In this document: positions 27,891 to 36,567 of the stretch, one piece after another
Layout: every line of letters starts with the position of its first letter
How positions within the stretch are numbered: position 1 is the first letter of the stretch
Assembly: GCF_012070565.1 (NCBI RefSeq)
Contig: NZ_JAAQRO010000022.1
Location: forward strand, 342,270-406,269
DNA length: 64,000 nucleotides
Direction: 5' to 3'
Origin: Anaerosporobacter faecicola
Lineage (GTDB): Bacteria; Bacillota; Clostridia; Lachnospirales; Lachnospiraceae
The notes under the pieces: model-generated
What the model was told of the DNA's origin: nothing
Databases searched by the model: none
Seen by the model: the letters and a program-made list of their open reading frames with translations, nothing else
Program-made: the position numbers and the translations under genes

Positions 27891-28010
27891 TTATTCACCT
27901 ATCAACCATTCATTTACAAAAGCATCTTCATCAATAAATTTCCCTATTGTATCAAACTGCTGACCTCCTCCATTACCCCAGCCTTCAACAGAATTAGCAA
28001 TACCTGTTTG
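27891..28010 (-). pseudogene. Displaced toxin C-terminal tail (39 codons)
   Basis: An open frame with no start codon between an upstream TAA (28011-28013) and its own TAA. It reads a Gly-rich toxin-like end, including VEGWGNGGGQQFDT and then KFIDEDAFVNEWL. The Gly-Gly-Gly-Gln pattern faintly recalls TNT-type NADase ends, but this is only a guess. It abuts the 112-aa immunity-type gene. Such tails are donor cassettes left by toxin-tip exchange in polymorphic toxin loci. Confidence 0.55.
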
Positions 28011-28203
28011 TTAACATATATGTATTATCTAATACATCACTTCTAAAAATGTCGTTTGCAAATAATTGAAAAAAAACATTTTGATATTTTATATACATAT
28101 CTTGTTTATATAGTAACTCTATTTCGTCTATCCTCACATTTTTCATATATAAATCTGTATGTTCATTTCCTAAAACATCAATATAATTCACAAAACATAT
28201 CAC
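27994..28203 (-). CDS. Small 69-aa immunity-type protein
   Basis: A small acidic protein starting at GTG 28203 with GGAGG 6 nt upstream; the GTG overlaps the TGA of a preceding toxin-tail fragment. No family recognised. It may be a whole small immunity protein or one cut off by the rearrangement that brought in the next toxin tail, since its last codons overlap that fragment in another frame. Real by ribosome site and spacing; function inferred from place only. Confidence 0.45.
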   Translation of the reverse strand: MICFVNYIDVLGNEHTDLYMKNVRIDEIELLYKQDMYIKYQNVFFQLFANDIFRSDVLDNTYMLTNRYC

Positions 28204-28271
28204 TTATTTCCTCCATTACATTTCAACATCCAGCCAACGTCTTCATCTGCCACGAATTTAATGACAAAAAG
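28200..28271 (-). pseudogene. Second toxin-tail remnant (23 codons)
   Basis: An open frame without a start, ending in TGA that overlaps the GTG of the 69-aa gene. It reads KFVADEDVGWMLKCNGGNK at its end, somewhat like KFIDEDAF in the neighbouring tail. The frame begins inside the arm of the hairpin at 28266-28332, which suggests the hairpin marks the recombination border. Short, so low confidence. Confidence 0.35.
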
Positions 28272-28332
28272 CTATTATTAAGTTCTGTATGTCATTCATT
28301 TTGTGAACAGACAGAACTTAATATAGCTTTTT
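28266..28332. repeat. Hairpin repeat, copy 2
   Basis: AAAAAGCTATTATTAAGTTC (continuing to 28288) pairs with 28311-28332 around a loop TATGTCA...TGTGAACAG. Loop and stem top match the hairpin at 27381-27443. It lies after the 144-aa immunity gene and may terminate it. 28333-28550 contains nothing else I can support. Confidence 0.6.
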
Positions 28333-28550
28333 GGATTAGGGTTTAGAGGTCCTAAAGTTTAACAATAACTAAATTAATCGTAAAACTTTTTTACTGGCGA
28401 TTCAAGTTGAAATCCTGATCAATCATTCACTCTTTTCCTTAACATATTAATTACATCAACAACTTTTTTATGATATTGCATTCAACTTATTACCAAATTA
28501 ACTTTTGATCAAAAAAATATCAAGCAATAATTATAAAGAAATGTCTATAT

Positions 28551-28985
28551 TTACCAATTGGCCTGTTCAAAATCATCAGAATCTAGTTCTCTAATATATA
28601 CTGAAATCCATCGAACTTTATTAGTTTCTGCATCCATTTCAATAAACACACCTTTTTCACTTTCCCATACTTCCTCAAATTCATCATATTTAAATGTAGA
28701 TTCAATTTGTAACATCTCCTCTATAGAAGATCCGACACCAATCTTTCCAAACAACTTCCCTTTGTACTTATCAAGCGTTGTTATTCTGAATAGTTTTTCA
28801 TTTTTTTTGTGAAAATATAGTTCTATGCTATCTAACACATTATACTGAATCCATGTATCGTTTAGAACAACTGATGTTACACCTTCCAACTTCAAAATAT
28901 TATTCAACTCATCCATTGTGCTATATAGTTTTATATTACCAAATCCCAAATATGGTAAAATTGGGCTATTTACATCTAATTGCAT
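28551..28985 (-). CDS. Immunity protein of the intact toxin pair
   Basis: A 144-residue acidic soluble protein with no signal, family not recognised. Its ATG (28985) follows the toxin stop by one base (TAG-T-ATG), and AGGAGG within the toxin's last codons serves as its ribosome site, so it is translationally tied to the toxin. This layout, the small acidic character (ending ELDSDDFEQANW) and the neighbours support an immunity role: it should bind and block the C-terminal toxin domain inside the cell. A longer reading from 29060 overlaps the toxin and is not favoured. Confidence 0.65.
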   Translation of the reverse strand: MQLDVNSPILPYLGFGNIKLYSTMDELNNILKLEGVTSVVLNDTWIQYNVLDSIELYFHKKNEKLFRITTLDKYKGKLFGKIGVGSSIEEMLQIESTFKYDEFEEVWESEKGVFIEMDAETNKVRWISVYIRELDSDDFEQANW

Positions 28986-28986
28986 A

Positions 28987-29754
28987 CTATTTACCTCCTG
29001 AAAAAATAATTGTTGCAGTTTCTTTACCATCTGTTTTATATAAAATTTCTGGTCCATCAATTATCTTAATTATTCCCTGGTCTGTAGTGCTAATTTTGAT
29101 GTACGGGTTACTACCATGTCTTCCTCCACCTGGAGATACTTGAACTTGAGATATATTTTTACCATTACCAGGGTTATTAATTTTTATTATTTGAGCTCCA
29201 CTTCTTGACCTTGTAGAAGCCTTTACTGTAACATCATAGCCTGCGTCCCTCATAATTTCAGCAATTTCATCTACCGACTTTCCGCTAAATGCTGGAAGTT
29301 GAAACACCCAGTTGACTGCATCTGATATATCCAACAAAACATTATATGTAAATTCTCCTACCGTCTGCACTGCATTTGACAAAAAAGTAAATGCTTTATT
29401 TACAATCGAACTATTTTCCTTTTTCTTTTTGGGGAAGGCTCCTTCCGATTGAAACAATTCAACAACTCGTTGATCGACTGCCTTTGCGCCATATTCCTCA
29501 TTTTCAATAAATTGTTCTAGCTTTAAACCATAATCTTCATAGATATCTCTCTTATCATATAAGTGCATCATCTTTTTTGACACATTCATTTTGGCTTCTG
29601 TCGTGTAACTCGTGCTCACTCCACTTAATGAGTCAATATCATTGATTATCTTCTTTTGTAATTTAAGAACGTAATCCTCCGCTGTACTAGCAACTTTTTT
29701 TGCATGTTTTGCTGCGCTATCGATTGAATCATAATTTAGTGCGATGCTAGCCAT
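28987..29754 (-). CDS. LXG/WXG-like polymorphic toxin
   Basis: A 255-residue protein with two parts. Residues 1-90 are helical with WXG100/LXG-like character (repeated Ala/Lys helices, SIDSAAKHAKKVASTAEDYV), a form exported by type VII secretion systems. After a Lys-rich linker (FPKKKKENSS) and a hydrophobic middle, the C-terminal 90 residues form a compact domain with the conserved-looking stretch SPGGGRHGSNPYIKIST and a partner strand GIIKIIDGP, which I take as the toxin tip (possibly a nuclease; not identified). GGGAGG is 5 nt before the ATG at 29754. No secretion genes are in the window. Confidence 0.65.
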   Translation of the reverse strand: MASIALNYDSIDSAAKHAKKVASTAEDYVLKLQKKIINDIDSLSGVSTSYTTEAKMNVSKKMMHLYDKRDIYEDYGLKLEQFIENEEYGAKAVDQRVVELFQSEGAFPKKKKENSSIVNKAFTFLSNAVQTVGEFTYNVLLDISDAVNWVFQLPAFSGKSVDEIAEIMRDAGYDVTVKASTRSRSGAQIIKINNPGNGKNISQVQVSPGGGRHGSNPYIKISTTDQGIIKIIDGPEILYKTDGKETATIIFSGGK

Positions 29755-29847
29755 TCTATCCTCCCTTTTCATTCTTTAGCCTGACGATCTAGTTGATTTT
29801 CAATTACTTCGGTTATGGTAGCATATTTTTTACTAAAAATGTTGAAT

Positions 29848-29883
29848 TCCTGACAGATGACATGACATCCTGACAGATAACAT
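29848..29883. promoter_or_regulatory. Tandem direct repeats upstream of the toxin gene
   Basis: TCCTGACAGATGACAT (29848-29863) and TCCTGACAGATAACAT (29868-29883) differ at one base and are exactly 20 bp apart, two helical turns. They lie 95-130 nt before the toxin start, a good place for an activator that binds one DNA face. No regulator for it is encoded next to the locus. The rest of 29755-30163 shows no supported gene. Confidence 0.5.
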
Positions 29884-30163
29884 CTTTTATCTGATTAATC
29901 GTATTCATTCGCACTCTTTTTTAGTTATAAGAGAATAAAAAACTAATATGATACATTACAATTCACAAATTTTCCAATAAAAAATGGCACTACTTTATTC
30001 GTAATACCACCAGAATACCAATGGTATATCTGTCACGCATCTGCTTACATAATCCCTACCAGCATCTGTCAGTCTCAGTGAATCCATTAATTCTTGATAC
30101 ATTGGCACACGTAATATCAATATCAGATTAGATGGAAACGAATTCCGATAATGTCCTATATAT

Positions 30164-30202
30164 AAAAAAAGACTTCCGATACACAAAGTACCGAAAGCCT
30201 CT
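30164..30202 (-). terminator. Terminator of the ABC permease gene
   Basis: On the minus strand GGCTTTCGGTAC and GTATCGGAAGTC form an imperfect stem with a 5-nt loop, then seven T. It lies 35 nt after the permease stop and ends the exporter transcript. Confidence 0.8.
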
Positions 30203-30237
30203 CAAAACTTCCTTCATTCTTATTACAAAATTCAAAC

Positions 30238-32655
30238 CTACTGTTCCTGTATCATCTTACATGGTTCAATCTTTCTAATCTTGGCAGAACATGCAACTGC
30301 AATTGCAAGTGCCGCAACGATTACTAACACAACGGATAAGATGATATAACTATATACCGTTGTGAAATTACATTTTTGAATACCACTGATCACACGGAAT
30401 ACTGCTGCAACCGTTTTATTACCAATCAAGATTGCAAGGCCACCACCTAATAAAGCTCCAGTTCCAATAACTGGTATGTAACTAAGCACCGTTTGCCCTA
30501 CTAATTGTGGTGTTGTAAAGCCTAAGGCTTTGTATATTCCTAACATACGACGGTCTCGTAATAATTTCATCTTGATTAATAAATAAATAATCAGACAAAC
30601 AATTATCATTGTAGATACTAATGAGAATAGCGACATTGCCCCGATTGCAGAAGAGAATGTTGCTAAGATTGTCGTGAAATACTCATCAAAATTCGCTAAA
30701 TTGGATTGGTAATCCCCGAAAGCATCTTTGATTTCTTTAATAATCGTATCGATGTCCACATCTTCCTCGGTATATACAAATAGATTGTTAATCTCTACAT
30801 CTGGGCTTATTTTTTGCAACCCGTCAAAGTTCACCAATGCTCCTGTACCTACGTTATACATATGCTGCTCAATTCCTACGACAACGAAGTCGTTAGATTT
30901 CTCTCCTGATTCTGCATATACAACGTCTCCAATTTCGACTTTTAACTGCTCTGCCGTTTTGGTTGCTAATACAATTTCATTATTTTCTTCTGGATATCTT
31001 CCTTCAACTATGGTATTAATCTTCAACTGGCTAAAATCATCATAAGCAGTCAATTCAATTTGCGTATTTTGCTTTCCATTTGTTAAGTACGTGCTTCCAC
31101 TTCCACATGGAAATGCATTCTGTACACCCTCTATTTCTTTAATGCGGTCACACATTTTCCAGTAATCGGCATCTTTCTTATCTGTTCCCTCTGCAGGGAA
31201 ATGAAGATCCATTCCATTGGTATTATTGATTTCATAGGCAATATCACATTTTTCAATTCCAACTAAACGAATGATTCCGTCCGGATCAACGGCTACATTG
31301 TAGTAAACATTGAAGAATACCGCACAGATAAATGTGAGTAAACAAACAATGATCAAAATAGAAATGTTCTGTTTTAAACTTTGTAAAATATTCTTACACC
31401 CAATTGACAAATTCAGTGGTAAGGTTGATTTTTCAAGAGAAATTGGATTCTTCTTGAAATTATGTGTATGTATACCATCGCGTAATGCATCTAATGGTGT
31501 GATTTTTTTCATACGTCTTGATGCAATTCGAATGGTAAGCGCCACCATAAGAATTAGAATGATTCCGCAGATTACTGCAATAACTGGGCTAAATTCTTCT
31601 TGCCATTTTAATCCTGTGGTAGCATTCACGATGTTCTCTAGTAAGCCTTTCACTCCCACTGCTCCAGCCAAACCAAGAAGTATACCGATAATTGTCGTTG
31701 AAAGATATTCCACCATATTGGCAAAGATCATTTGTTTTGAAGTATATCCACCCGCTTCTAGAATTCCAATGTTCGGTAGATTATCTTCGAGTGTTGTTAC
31801 TATGGTAAATCGAATCACAATAACCGCAATCACAATAATAAAGATTGCAAATACAGCAAATAATGCCATAATCGTGTATGCCCATACCGAAGCCGCATAG
31901 CACATACTCTGCGAATCATTAATGTAATATACCACGGAAGATGAGATTCCTGGAATGTGATCATCAATATTTTTTCTAAAATCATTTACGTATTTGAATG
32001 GTTGAAGCTTCTCATCAATCTTTACAAAATACGCATTTCCTGCTAAACAGCCATACGATGCAACTCTCTCATATTCTTCGCTTGATACGATACATTCATA
32101 CATTCCTACCGTGTTGGGATTTGGGAACATGACATCTTCAATAAAACCATAGATCTCATAGGTTTGTGTTGCCAATGCATATTCAAGCTCAATCTCGTCA
32201 CCGGAATGGAATCCCAATCCTGTTTTCAGATACATTGGTAAAATAATCGAATTTTCTTTCCATTCCTTTTGTTTATCATAAATAATAAAGTTTGATATAT
32301 TGGTCTTATCCTTCTCATTCATGATTCGGAATTCCATCTGCTCCTTCTTACTATCCATTGTTACATTATGATATTTCACACCCGTACTATAGAAGCCTCT
32401 GGACTCATATTCGGTAATCTCCTCTTGAGAGTCAAAAAAATCAAAAACTTTCTCTTTGTCCTCGTAACTTGTGTAGAGAATTACATCTGCTGCATTTTGT
32501 TTCTTATTCACATCAGCAGCATGATTTGTGACACTACCAATGGAGTTGATACTAGAATATAGCAATAACATTGCACAGGCAACTAAGATTCCCGTTACAA
32601 CAATACTACTTTTATGTTTTCGCATATTACTTAATGCAATGATCATTAATTTCAT
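30238..32655 (-). CDS. FtsX/MacB-type ABC exporter permease
   Basis: An 805-residue membrane protein with two FtsX-type halves. A first membrane helix (about 18-38), a large outer domain (40-255), three helices (about 255-370), a linking helix near 425-445, a second outer domain, and a final three-helix set (about 650-795). This duplicated layout (about eight helices) is common for exporters of antimicrobial peptides or lipoproteins in Firmicutes. It follows its ATPase by 49 bp. The lantibiotic-type BceB outer domain is not recognisable, so the substrate is open. Confidence 0.88.
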   Translation of the reverse strand: MKLMIIALSNMRKHKSSIVVTGILVACAMLLLYSSINSIGSVTNHAADVNKKQNAADVILYTSYEDKEKVFDFFDSQEEITEYESRGFYSTGVKYHNVTMDSKKEQMEFRIMNEKDKTNISNFIIYDKQKEWKENSIILPMYLKTGLGFHSGDEIELEYALATQTYEIYGFIEDVMFPNPNTVGMYECIVSSEEYERVASYGCLAGNAYFVKIDEKLQPFKYVNDFRKNIDDHIPGISSSVVYYINDSQSMCYAASVWAYTIMALFAVFAIFIIVIAVIVIRFTIVTTLEDNLPNIGILEAGGYTSKQMIFANMVEYLSTTIIGILLGLAGAVGVKGLLENIVNATTGLKWQEEFSPVIAVICGIILILMVALTIRIASRRMKKITPLDALRDGIHTHNFKKNPISLEKSTLPLNLSIGCKNILQSLKQNISILIIVCLLTFICAVFFNVYYNVAVDPDGIIRLVGIEKCDIAYEINNTNGMDLHFPAEGTDKKDADYWKMCDRIKEIEGVQNAFPCGSGSTYLTNGKQNTQIELTAYDDFSQLKINTIVEGRYPEENNEIVLATKTAEQLKVEIGDVVYAESGEKSNDFVVVGIEQHMYNVGTGALVNFDGLQKISPDVEINNLFVYTEEDVDIDTIIKEIKDAFGDYQSNLANFDEYFTTILATFSSAIGAMSLFSLVSTMIIVCLIIYLLIKMKLLRDRRMLGIYKALGFTTPQLVGQTVLSYIPVIGTGALLGGGLAILIGNKTVAAVFRVISGIQKCNFTTVYSYIILSVVLVIVAALAIAVACSAKIRKIEPCKMIQEQ

Positions 32656-32704
32656 ATCTTTACGCTCCCTTTCTTATAATGAGTTGTTCCTTCTCGAATC
32701 AAGT

Positions 32705-33460
32705 TTACCAACCCATCTTTTCTAAGAACTCTCGTAATATATGATCGCGATTGGTATCTTCTGGTGTATATCTTCCTAATTCGCATTCTGCCTCGATTAC
32801 ACCATCTTTCAGATAAAGCACTCGATTTCCTCTTACTGCGGAACGGATATCATGAGTTACCATAACAATGGTCTGCCCATCTTGATTGAATTCCGTGAAG
32901 ATATCTAATACATTTGTCGTATTCTGTGAATTCAAAGCTCCCGTTGGTTCATCTGCAAACAAGATTCCTGGCTGGTTAATTAGACCTCGCACGATTGCAA
33001 CTCTCTGTGCTTCCCCTCCTGATAATTGACTTGGGAATTTGTCATAACATTCCGCTGTCAAACCAACTTTCTTTAAATATTCTTTTGCTCTTGCCGCAAT
33101 TTTTTTTCGATCCTTACTAACTAACAATCCATTTACCAATATATTATCGATAACGCTCATCGTATTGTTCAAATAATTTTGTTGGAATACAAAGCCACAG
33201 TTTTTTCTACGAAAGATTGCTAATTTGTCATTGGATAGCTTTGAAATCTCCTGTCCATCATAAATGATACTTCCCAATGTTGGTCGGTCCATCCCGGATA
33301 CCGAATACAACATTGTACTCTTTCCTGATCCCGAACTTCCCATGATTACTGTAAAATCGCCTTTTTCTATATTCATTGTCAGATTCTTAAGTACATGCTG
33401 TTGCACACTACCATTGGAAAATGCCTTACATAAATCTGTTACTTTTAATATTGCTGCCAT
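32705..33460 (-). CDS. MacB-type ABC ATPase
   Basis: A 251-residue ATPase energising the exporter. Walker A GSSGSGKST (41-49), Q-loop VFQQNYL, signature QLSGGEAQRVAI, Walker B ILFADEPTGALNS and switch His in MVTHD are all intact. The ADEPTGALNS form marks the MacB/BceA/LolD group. The ATG at 33460 is preferred over an upstream GTG that overlaps the Shine-Dalgarno-like AAAGGG. Confidence 0.93.
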   Translation of the reverse strand: MAAILKVTDLCKAFSNGSVQQHVLKNLTMNIEKGDFTVIMGSSGSGKSTMLYSVSGMDRPTLGSIIYDGQEISKLSNDKLAIFRRKNCGFVFQQNYLNNTMSVIDNILVNGLLVSKDRKKIAARAKEYLKKVGLTAECYDKFPSQLSGGEAQRVAIVRGLINQPGILFADEPTGALNSQNTTNVLDIFTEFNQDGQTIVMVTHDIRSAVRGNRVLYLKDGVIEAECELGRYTPEDTNRDHILREFLEKMGW

Positions 33461-33479
33461 ATCTGCGCCCACCCTTTCT

Positions 33480-33521
33480 TAAAAAAAATGTTGTAGCCTA
33501 TCTGACTACAACATTATTATA
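33480..33521 (-). promoter_or_regulatory. Palindrome/terminator before the ABC exporter genes
   Basis: AATGTTGTAG and CTACAACATT (33487-33515) pair perfectly around nine bases and are followed on the minus strand by eight T, 20 nt before the ATPase ATG. On the other side TATAAT (33516-33521) directly abuts the dyad. So it may terminate the kinase transcript, attenuate the exporter genes, or act as an operator on their promoter. Confidence 0.65.
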
Positions 33522-33588
33522 CCTACTATTTTTTCAAAAGTCTTTTCCTGAATCTAGCTTAATTCTTAACTGTTTCTTACATAATTGA

Positions 33589-34827
33589 TTATGCTTTCCT
33601 TACAAATATCTCCACTACGAATCCTTCTTCATTATAATACACCAGATCCCCTTCCATCCTTTTCATGAAATAATCCGCCAAATACATTCCAAGTCCTGCT
33701 CCTGTACATCCTTTTGCATTCTCTGCACGATAGAATTTCTCAATCAATAGCGGTAATGCTTCTTCGGGTACCCCCTGTCCATGGTCTCTGATCTTCAGTA
33801 TGACTCCATTTTTCGCATCTTCATAGGAAATCTCTACTTTCGTTTTTCCATACTTCTTTGCATTGCTAATGATATTATCAACTACTTGTGCCAGACGAAG
33901 GGCGTCCATCCGAAGCATACATTCAGGACATGTATTCTGTATCAATACCCCTCCAAGTGTTTGTGCCTTCTCTACGATTTCCTTCAACACGGTAGACAAC
34001 TCGTCCTGCACATTCACTTCCAACTCTTCTAACTCCTCTAATGTTGCATGAAACATATTGTTGAGTAAGTTATTGATCATATTGGCTCGATCCTCAATCA
34101 ACTGCACCTTATCCAGATTTTCATTTCCAGCCAACTTGATATCTAACACCTCACAGCAAGCCTGAATGGTAGCAATGGGTGTCTTCATATCATGGGAAAG
34201 AGAAGCGACCAGTTCCTTTTTACTTTGATTCGCTTCATACTCTTTCTGCTTTGCTTTCTTTAGTTCCACACGCATAAGGTCAAAGCTTTCCGTGAATACT
34301 CCAAAATAATTATGTTTATTCATCCCCAATGGGATGTCCAGATTTCCTTTCGCCACCTCACTAGCAAATGCTCTTAACTTGTAAAATGGTCGAATGTAAT
34401 AATATGAAACAAAGCCTAAAGATACATCATAGATTAGCAAAATCACCAGGCTCATAATCAGCAAGGCTTTTATCAACAGCTCTTTCAGCTTTGAATACGT
34501 TGCACTTCCCCCTTCAAAGATGATTTTACCAATGATTTGGTTCTCTTGTCTGTAATCGAATACTACATATCCATTCTTAATGGCTTCGTACATAACCTGC
34601 TGATAATCCGCATCTTGTACGAGAGATAGATTGCAATGATATCGTTCTTCCAATGCCGTTATGTCTGCATCGGGATTTTCCTGTAACTCCTCTGTAATTC
34701 TCATGTAGGACTTATTCAATGAAGCAATATCTGCCTTGTTATAATCACAATGATTGATATATCGAATGCCACATAGAATAAGCAAAAGAACAACAATATG
34801 TAAACCAATAATCCATTTTTTTGTCAT
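33589..34827 (-). CDS. Sensor histidine kinase
   Basis: A 412-residue two-component kinase. Membrane helices at about 5-22 and 118-138 flank a 95-residue outer sensor; a HAMP-like region (about 145-195) follows. Phospho-acceptor His212 lies in ASLSHDMKTPIATI; N-box VDNIISNAKKYG, G1 RDHGQGVP and G2 GAGLGMYL are present. Its ATG overlaps the regulator's stop by four bases (ATGA). Together with the downstream exporter it resembles peptide-sensing detoxification loci. Confidence 0.93.
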   Translation of the reverse strand: MTKKWIIGLHIVVLLLILCGIRYINHCDYNKADIASLNKSYMRITEELQENPDADITALEERYHCNLSLVQDADYQQVMYEAIKNGYVVFDYRQENQIIGKIIFEGGSATYSKLKELLIKALLIMSLVILLIYDVSLGFVSYYYIRPFYKLRAFASEVAKGNLDIPLGMNKHNYFGVFTESFDLMRVELKKAKQKEYEANQSKKELVASLSHDMKTPIATIQACCEVLDIKLAGNENLDKVQLIEDRANMINNLLNNMFHATLEELEELEVNVQDELSTVLKEIVEKAQTLGGVLIQNTCPECMLRMDALRLAQVVDNIISNAKKYGKTKVEISYEDAKNGVILKIRDHGQGVPEEALPLLIEKFYRAENAKGCTGAGLGMYLADYFMKRMEGDLVYYNEEGFVVEIFVRKA

Positions 34828-35546
34828 ACTTCCAACATATACCCCGTTCCCCAGATTGTCTTGATCAATTGTGGGTGATTGGGGTCCTCCTCAATTTTTT
34901 CGCGTAACCTTCGAATATGAACATTAATGGTACCATCACTGAAAAAGCTATCTCCCCAAACTTCCGAAAATAGCTGATCCTTTGTCACAATCTTATTGCG
35001 GTTTTGGAATAAGCACAGAAACAGTTTGAATTCCTTTGCCTTTAACAGGATTTCTTTCTCTCCAATATAGATCTTCATTGCCCCTTCATTAATGCGAATA
35101 TTCTTATAGGAAATCTCCTCTGTATCCTGGTCTTCCCCCACTTTTGCCTCTCTCTTCTTGCCCGCTTCGTAGACCTCGCTGTTTTGAATACGTTTTAAGA
35201 TTACTTTAACCTTCGCTAATAATACACTCAGACTATATGGCTTTTTAATATAATCGTCTCCACCAATATTTAGTGCAATCAGTATATCGTCATCACTTTG
35301 TCTCGCGCTGATAAACAAGATTGGTGTCGTATATGTCTCTCTAATCTTCTTACACAAGGAAAAGCCACTTTCATCTGCCAGATTAATGTCCAGTAGGATT
35401 ACATCTACCTCCTGACTAGCTAAGAATTCCTCGCACTGCCTAGCAGAGGTTACATAAGTACAACTTGTATCAAACATCTGAAAATACTCGCATGTCACCT
35501 TCGCTAATCCTTCTTCATCATCGACAATCAAACAGTTGTAATGCAT
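34824..35546 (-). CDS. OmpR-family response regulator
   Basis: A 240-residue regulator with receiver domain (Asp9-Asp10 acid pocket, phospho-site Asp53 in LLDINLADESG, Lys in YIKKPYS) and a C-terminal winged helix (KNRNKIVTKDQLFSEVWG, then INVHIRRLREKIEEDP, then IKTIWGTGYML). An extra charged linker of about 25 residues joins the two domains. First gene of the RR-HK pair; expected to control the exporter operon that follows. Confidence 0.94.
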   Translation of the reverse strand: MHYNCLIVDDEEGLAKVTCEYFQMFDTSCTYVTSARQCEEFLASQEVDVILLDINLADESGFSLCKKIRETYTTPILFISARQSDDDILIALNIGGDDYIKKPYSLSVLLAKVKVILKRIQNSEVYEAGKKREAKVGEDQDTEEISYKNIRINEGAMKIYIGEKEILLKAKEFKLFLCLFQNRNKIVTKDQLFSEVWGDSFFSDGTINVHIRRLREKIEEDPNHPQLIKTIWGTGYMLEV

Positions 35547-35613
35547 GCTAACCTCCTACTTTTTCGTTCGTATCTTTCTTGTTTTTTAAAAAGTATCGTT
35601 ACTAACTCACCCC

Positions 35614-36417
35614 TTATAAGCAAAACCTTATAAATGCTAAAATCGTTAAATGTAATGGATAAAATATATAGAATAGCCACTTCATATTCTTCGATTTCCC
35701 AAGTTTTCCATTATATAATGATAGCACTGGGATTGCACCTATAACTCCTAATTGGCATAGATTCTGCCACCAATACGCATCTCCTGATAAAAGTACCACA
35801 AGAATCATGGAACCATTGGTGATCAGTCCAACTGCCGCAAGGGCTTTCATCTGCTCTTTAAAATTACCATGGTTAATTCCTATGAAAAATACCCAAAGCA
35901 CATCAATCAACGCCCAATCACTGGTACTCGCCATGATACACAAAAGTCCCACAGCGGTGATCTTAATCCATCTCTTCCAATTGGTTTTATACCATACAAC
36001 TAGTGATAGCAGTCCTAATAACAGCGAAAATATTACACTATTGGTCAAGAGCGTAACGAAGCTTCCCCCTCGTAGTCCATGAAAGAGTTCTCCATACTCA
36101 TAGAACTGATAAGGCAAATACGATATTAGAGAAAAAACAAACATACGCAATACATACCGCTTTAAATTTCGTGTATGGTAAAACCCTTCTGCCACAAAAA
36201 ATGCCATGATTGGTGCCGTTAATCGTCCAATCACATGAAGTAGTTGCCCTTGCAATGATGCTGTTGGTATGTACTTCCAGGTTATATGATCAATTACCAT
36301 GGCAACAATAGCAATTACCTTGATCATATTCGCAGTAAGCCCTGCTGTTTTGAAACTATCTGTCGTTGAACTTCCATAACCTGATTTTTCTTCTTTTGAA
36401 AAACCTGTTTTCTCCAT
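35614..36417 (-). CDS. TraX-family membrane protein
   Basis: A 267-residue membrane protein with about seven or eight helices. The opening NMIKVIAIVAMVIDHITW and the segment IGRLTAPIMAFFVAEGF are the hallmarks of the TraX family (named after the F-pilin acetylase). Chromosomal copies in Clostridia are not linked to conjugation and their acceptor is unknown. A charged N-terminal tail of about 28 residues precedes the family core. A single gene between the two-component pair and a HAD gene. Confidence 0.9.
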   Translation of the reverse strand: MEKTGFSKEEKSGYGSSTTDSFKTAGLTANMIKVIAIVAMVIDHITWKYIPTASLQGQLLHVIGRLTAPIMAFFVAEGFYHTRNLKRYVLRMFVFSLISYLPYQFYEYGELFHGLRGGSFVTLLTNSVIFSLLLGLLSLVVWYKTNWKRWIKITAVGLLCIMASTSDWALIDVLWVFFIGINHGNFKEQMKALAAVGLITNGSMILVVLLSGDAYWWQNLCQLGVIGAIPVLSLYNGKLGKSKNMKWLFYIFYPLHLTILAFIRFCL

Positions 36418-36567
36418 CTCCTTCTCCCCCTCGTATAGTATATTTTAGATACATATATGTACCTTGATAACATAATAAATGTTCCATCGTCTTAGTTAAG
36501 TCTATTCTACGGACATGGAAGTGTTTGCTCTTAGTTTTCGTTAAAACAATATCGATCTTCCAAACGT

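Noticed and set aside
29995..30186. 63-aa frame on the minus strand ending LRLTDAGRDYVSRCVTDI
   Set aside because: The last part looks protein-like, perhaps a remnant of a winged-helix protein, but it starts inside the terminator of the ABC permease gene and has no ribosome site. Left out as a gene.
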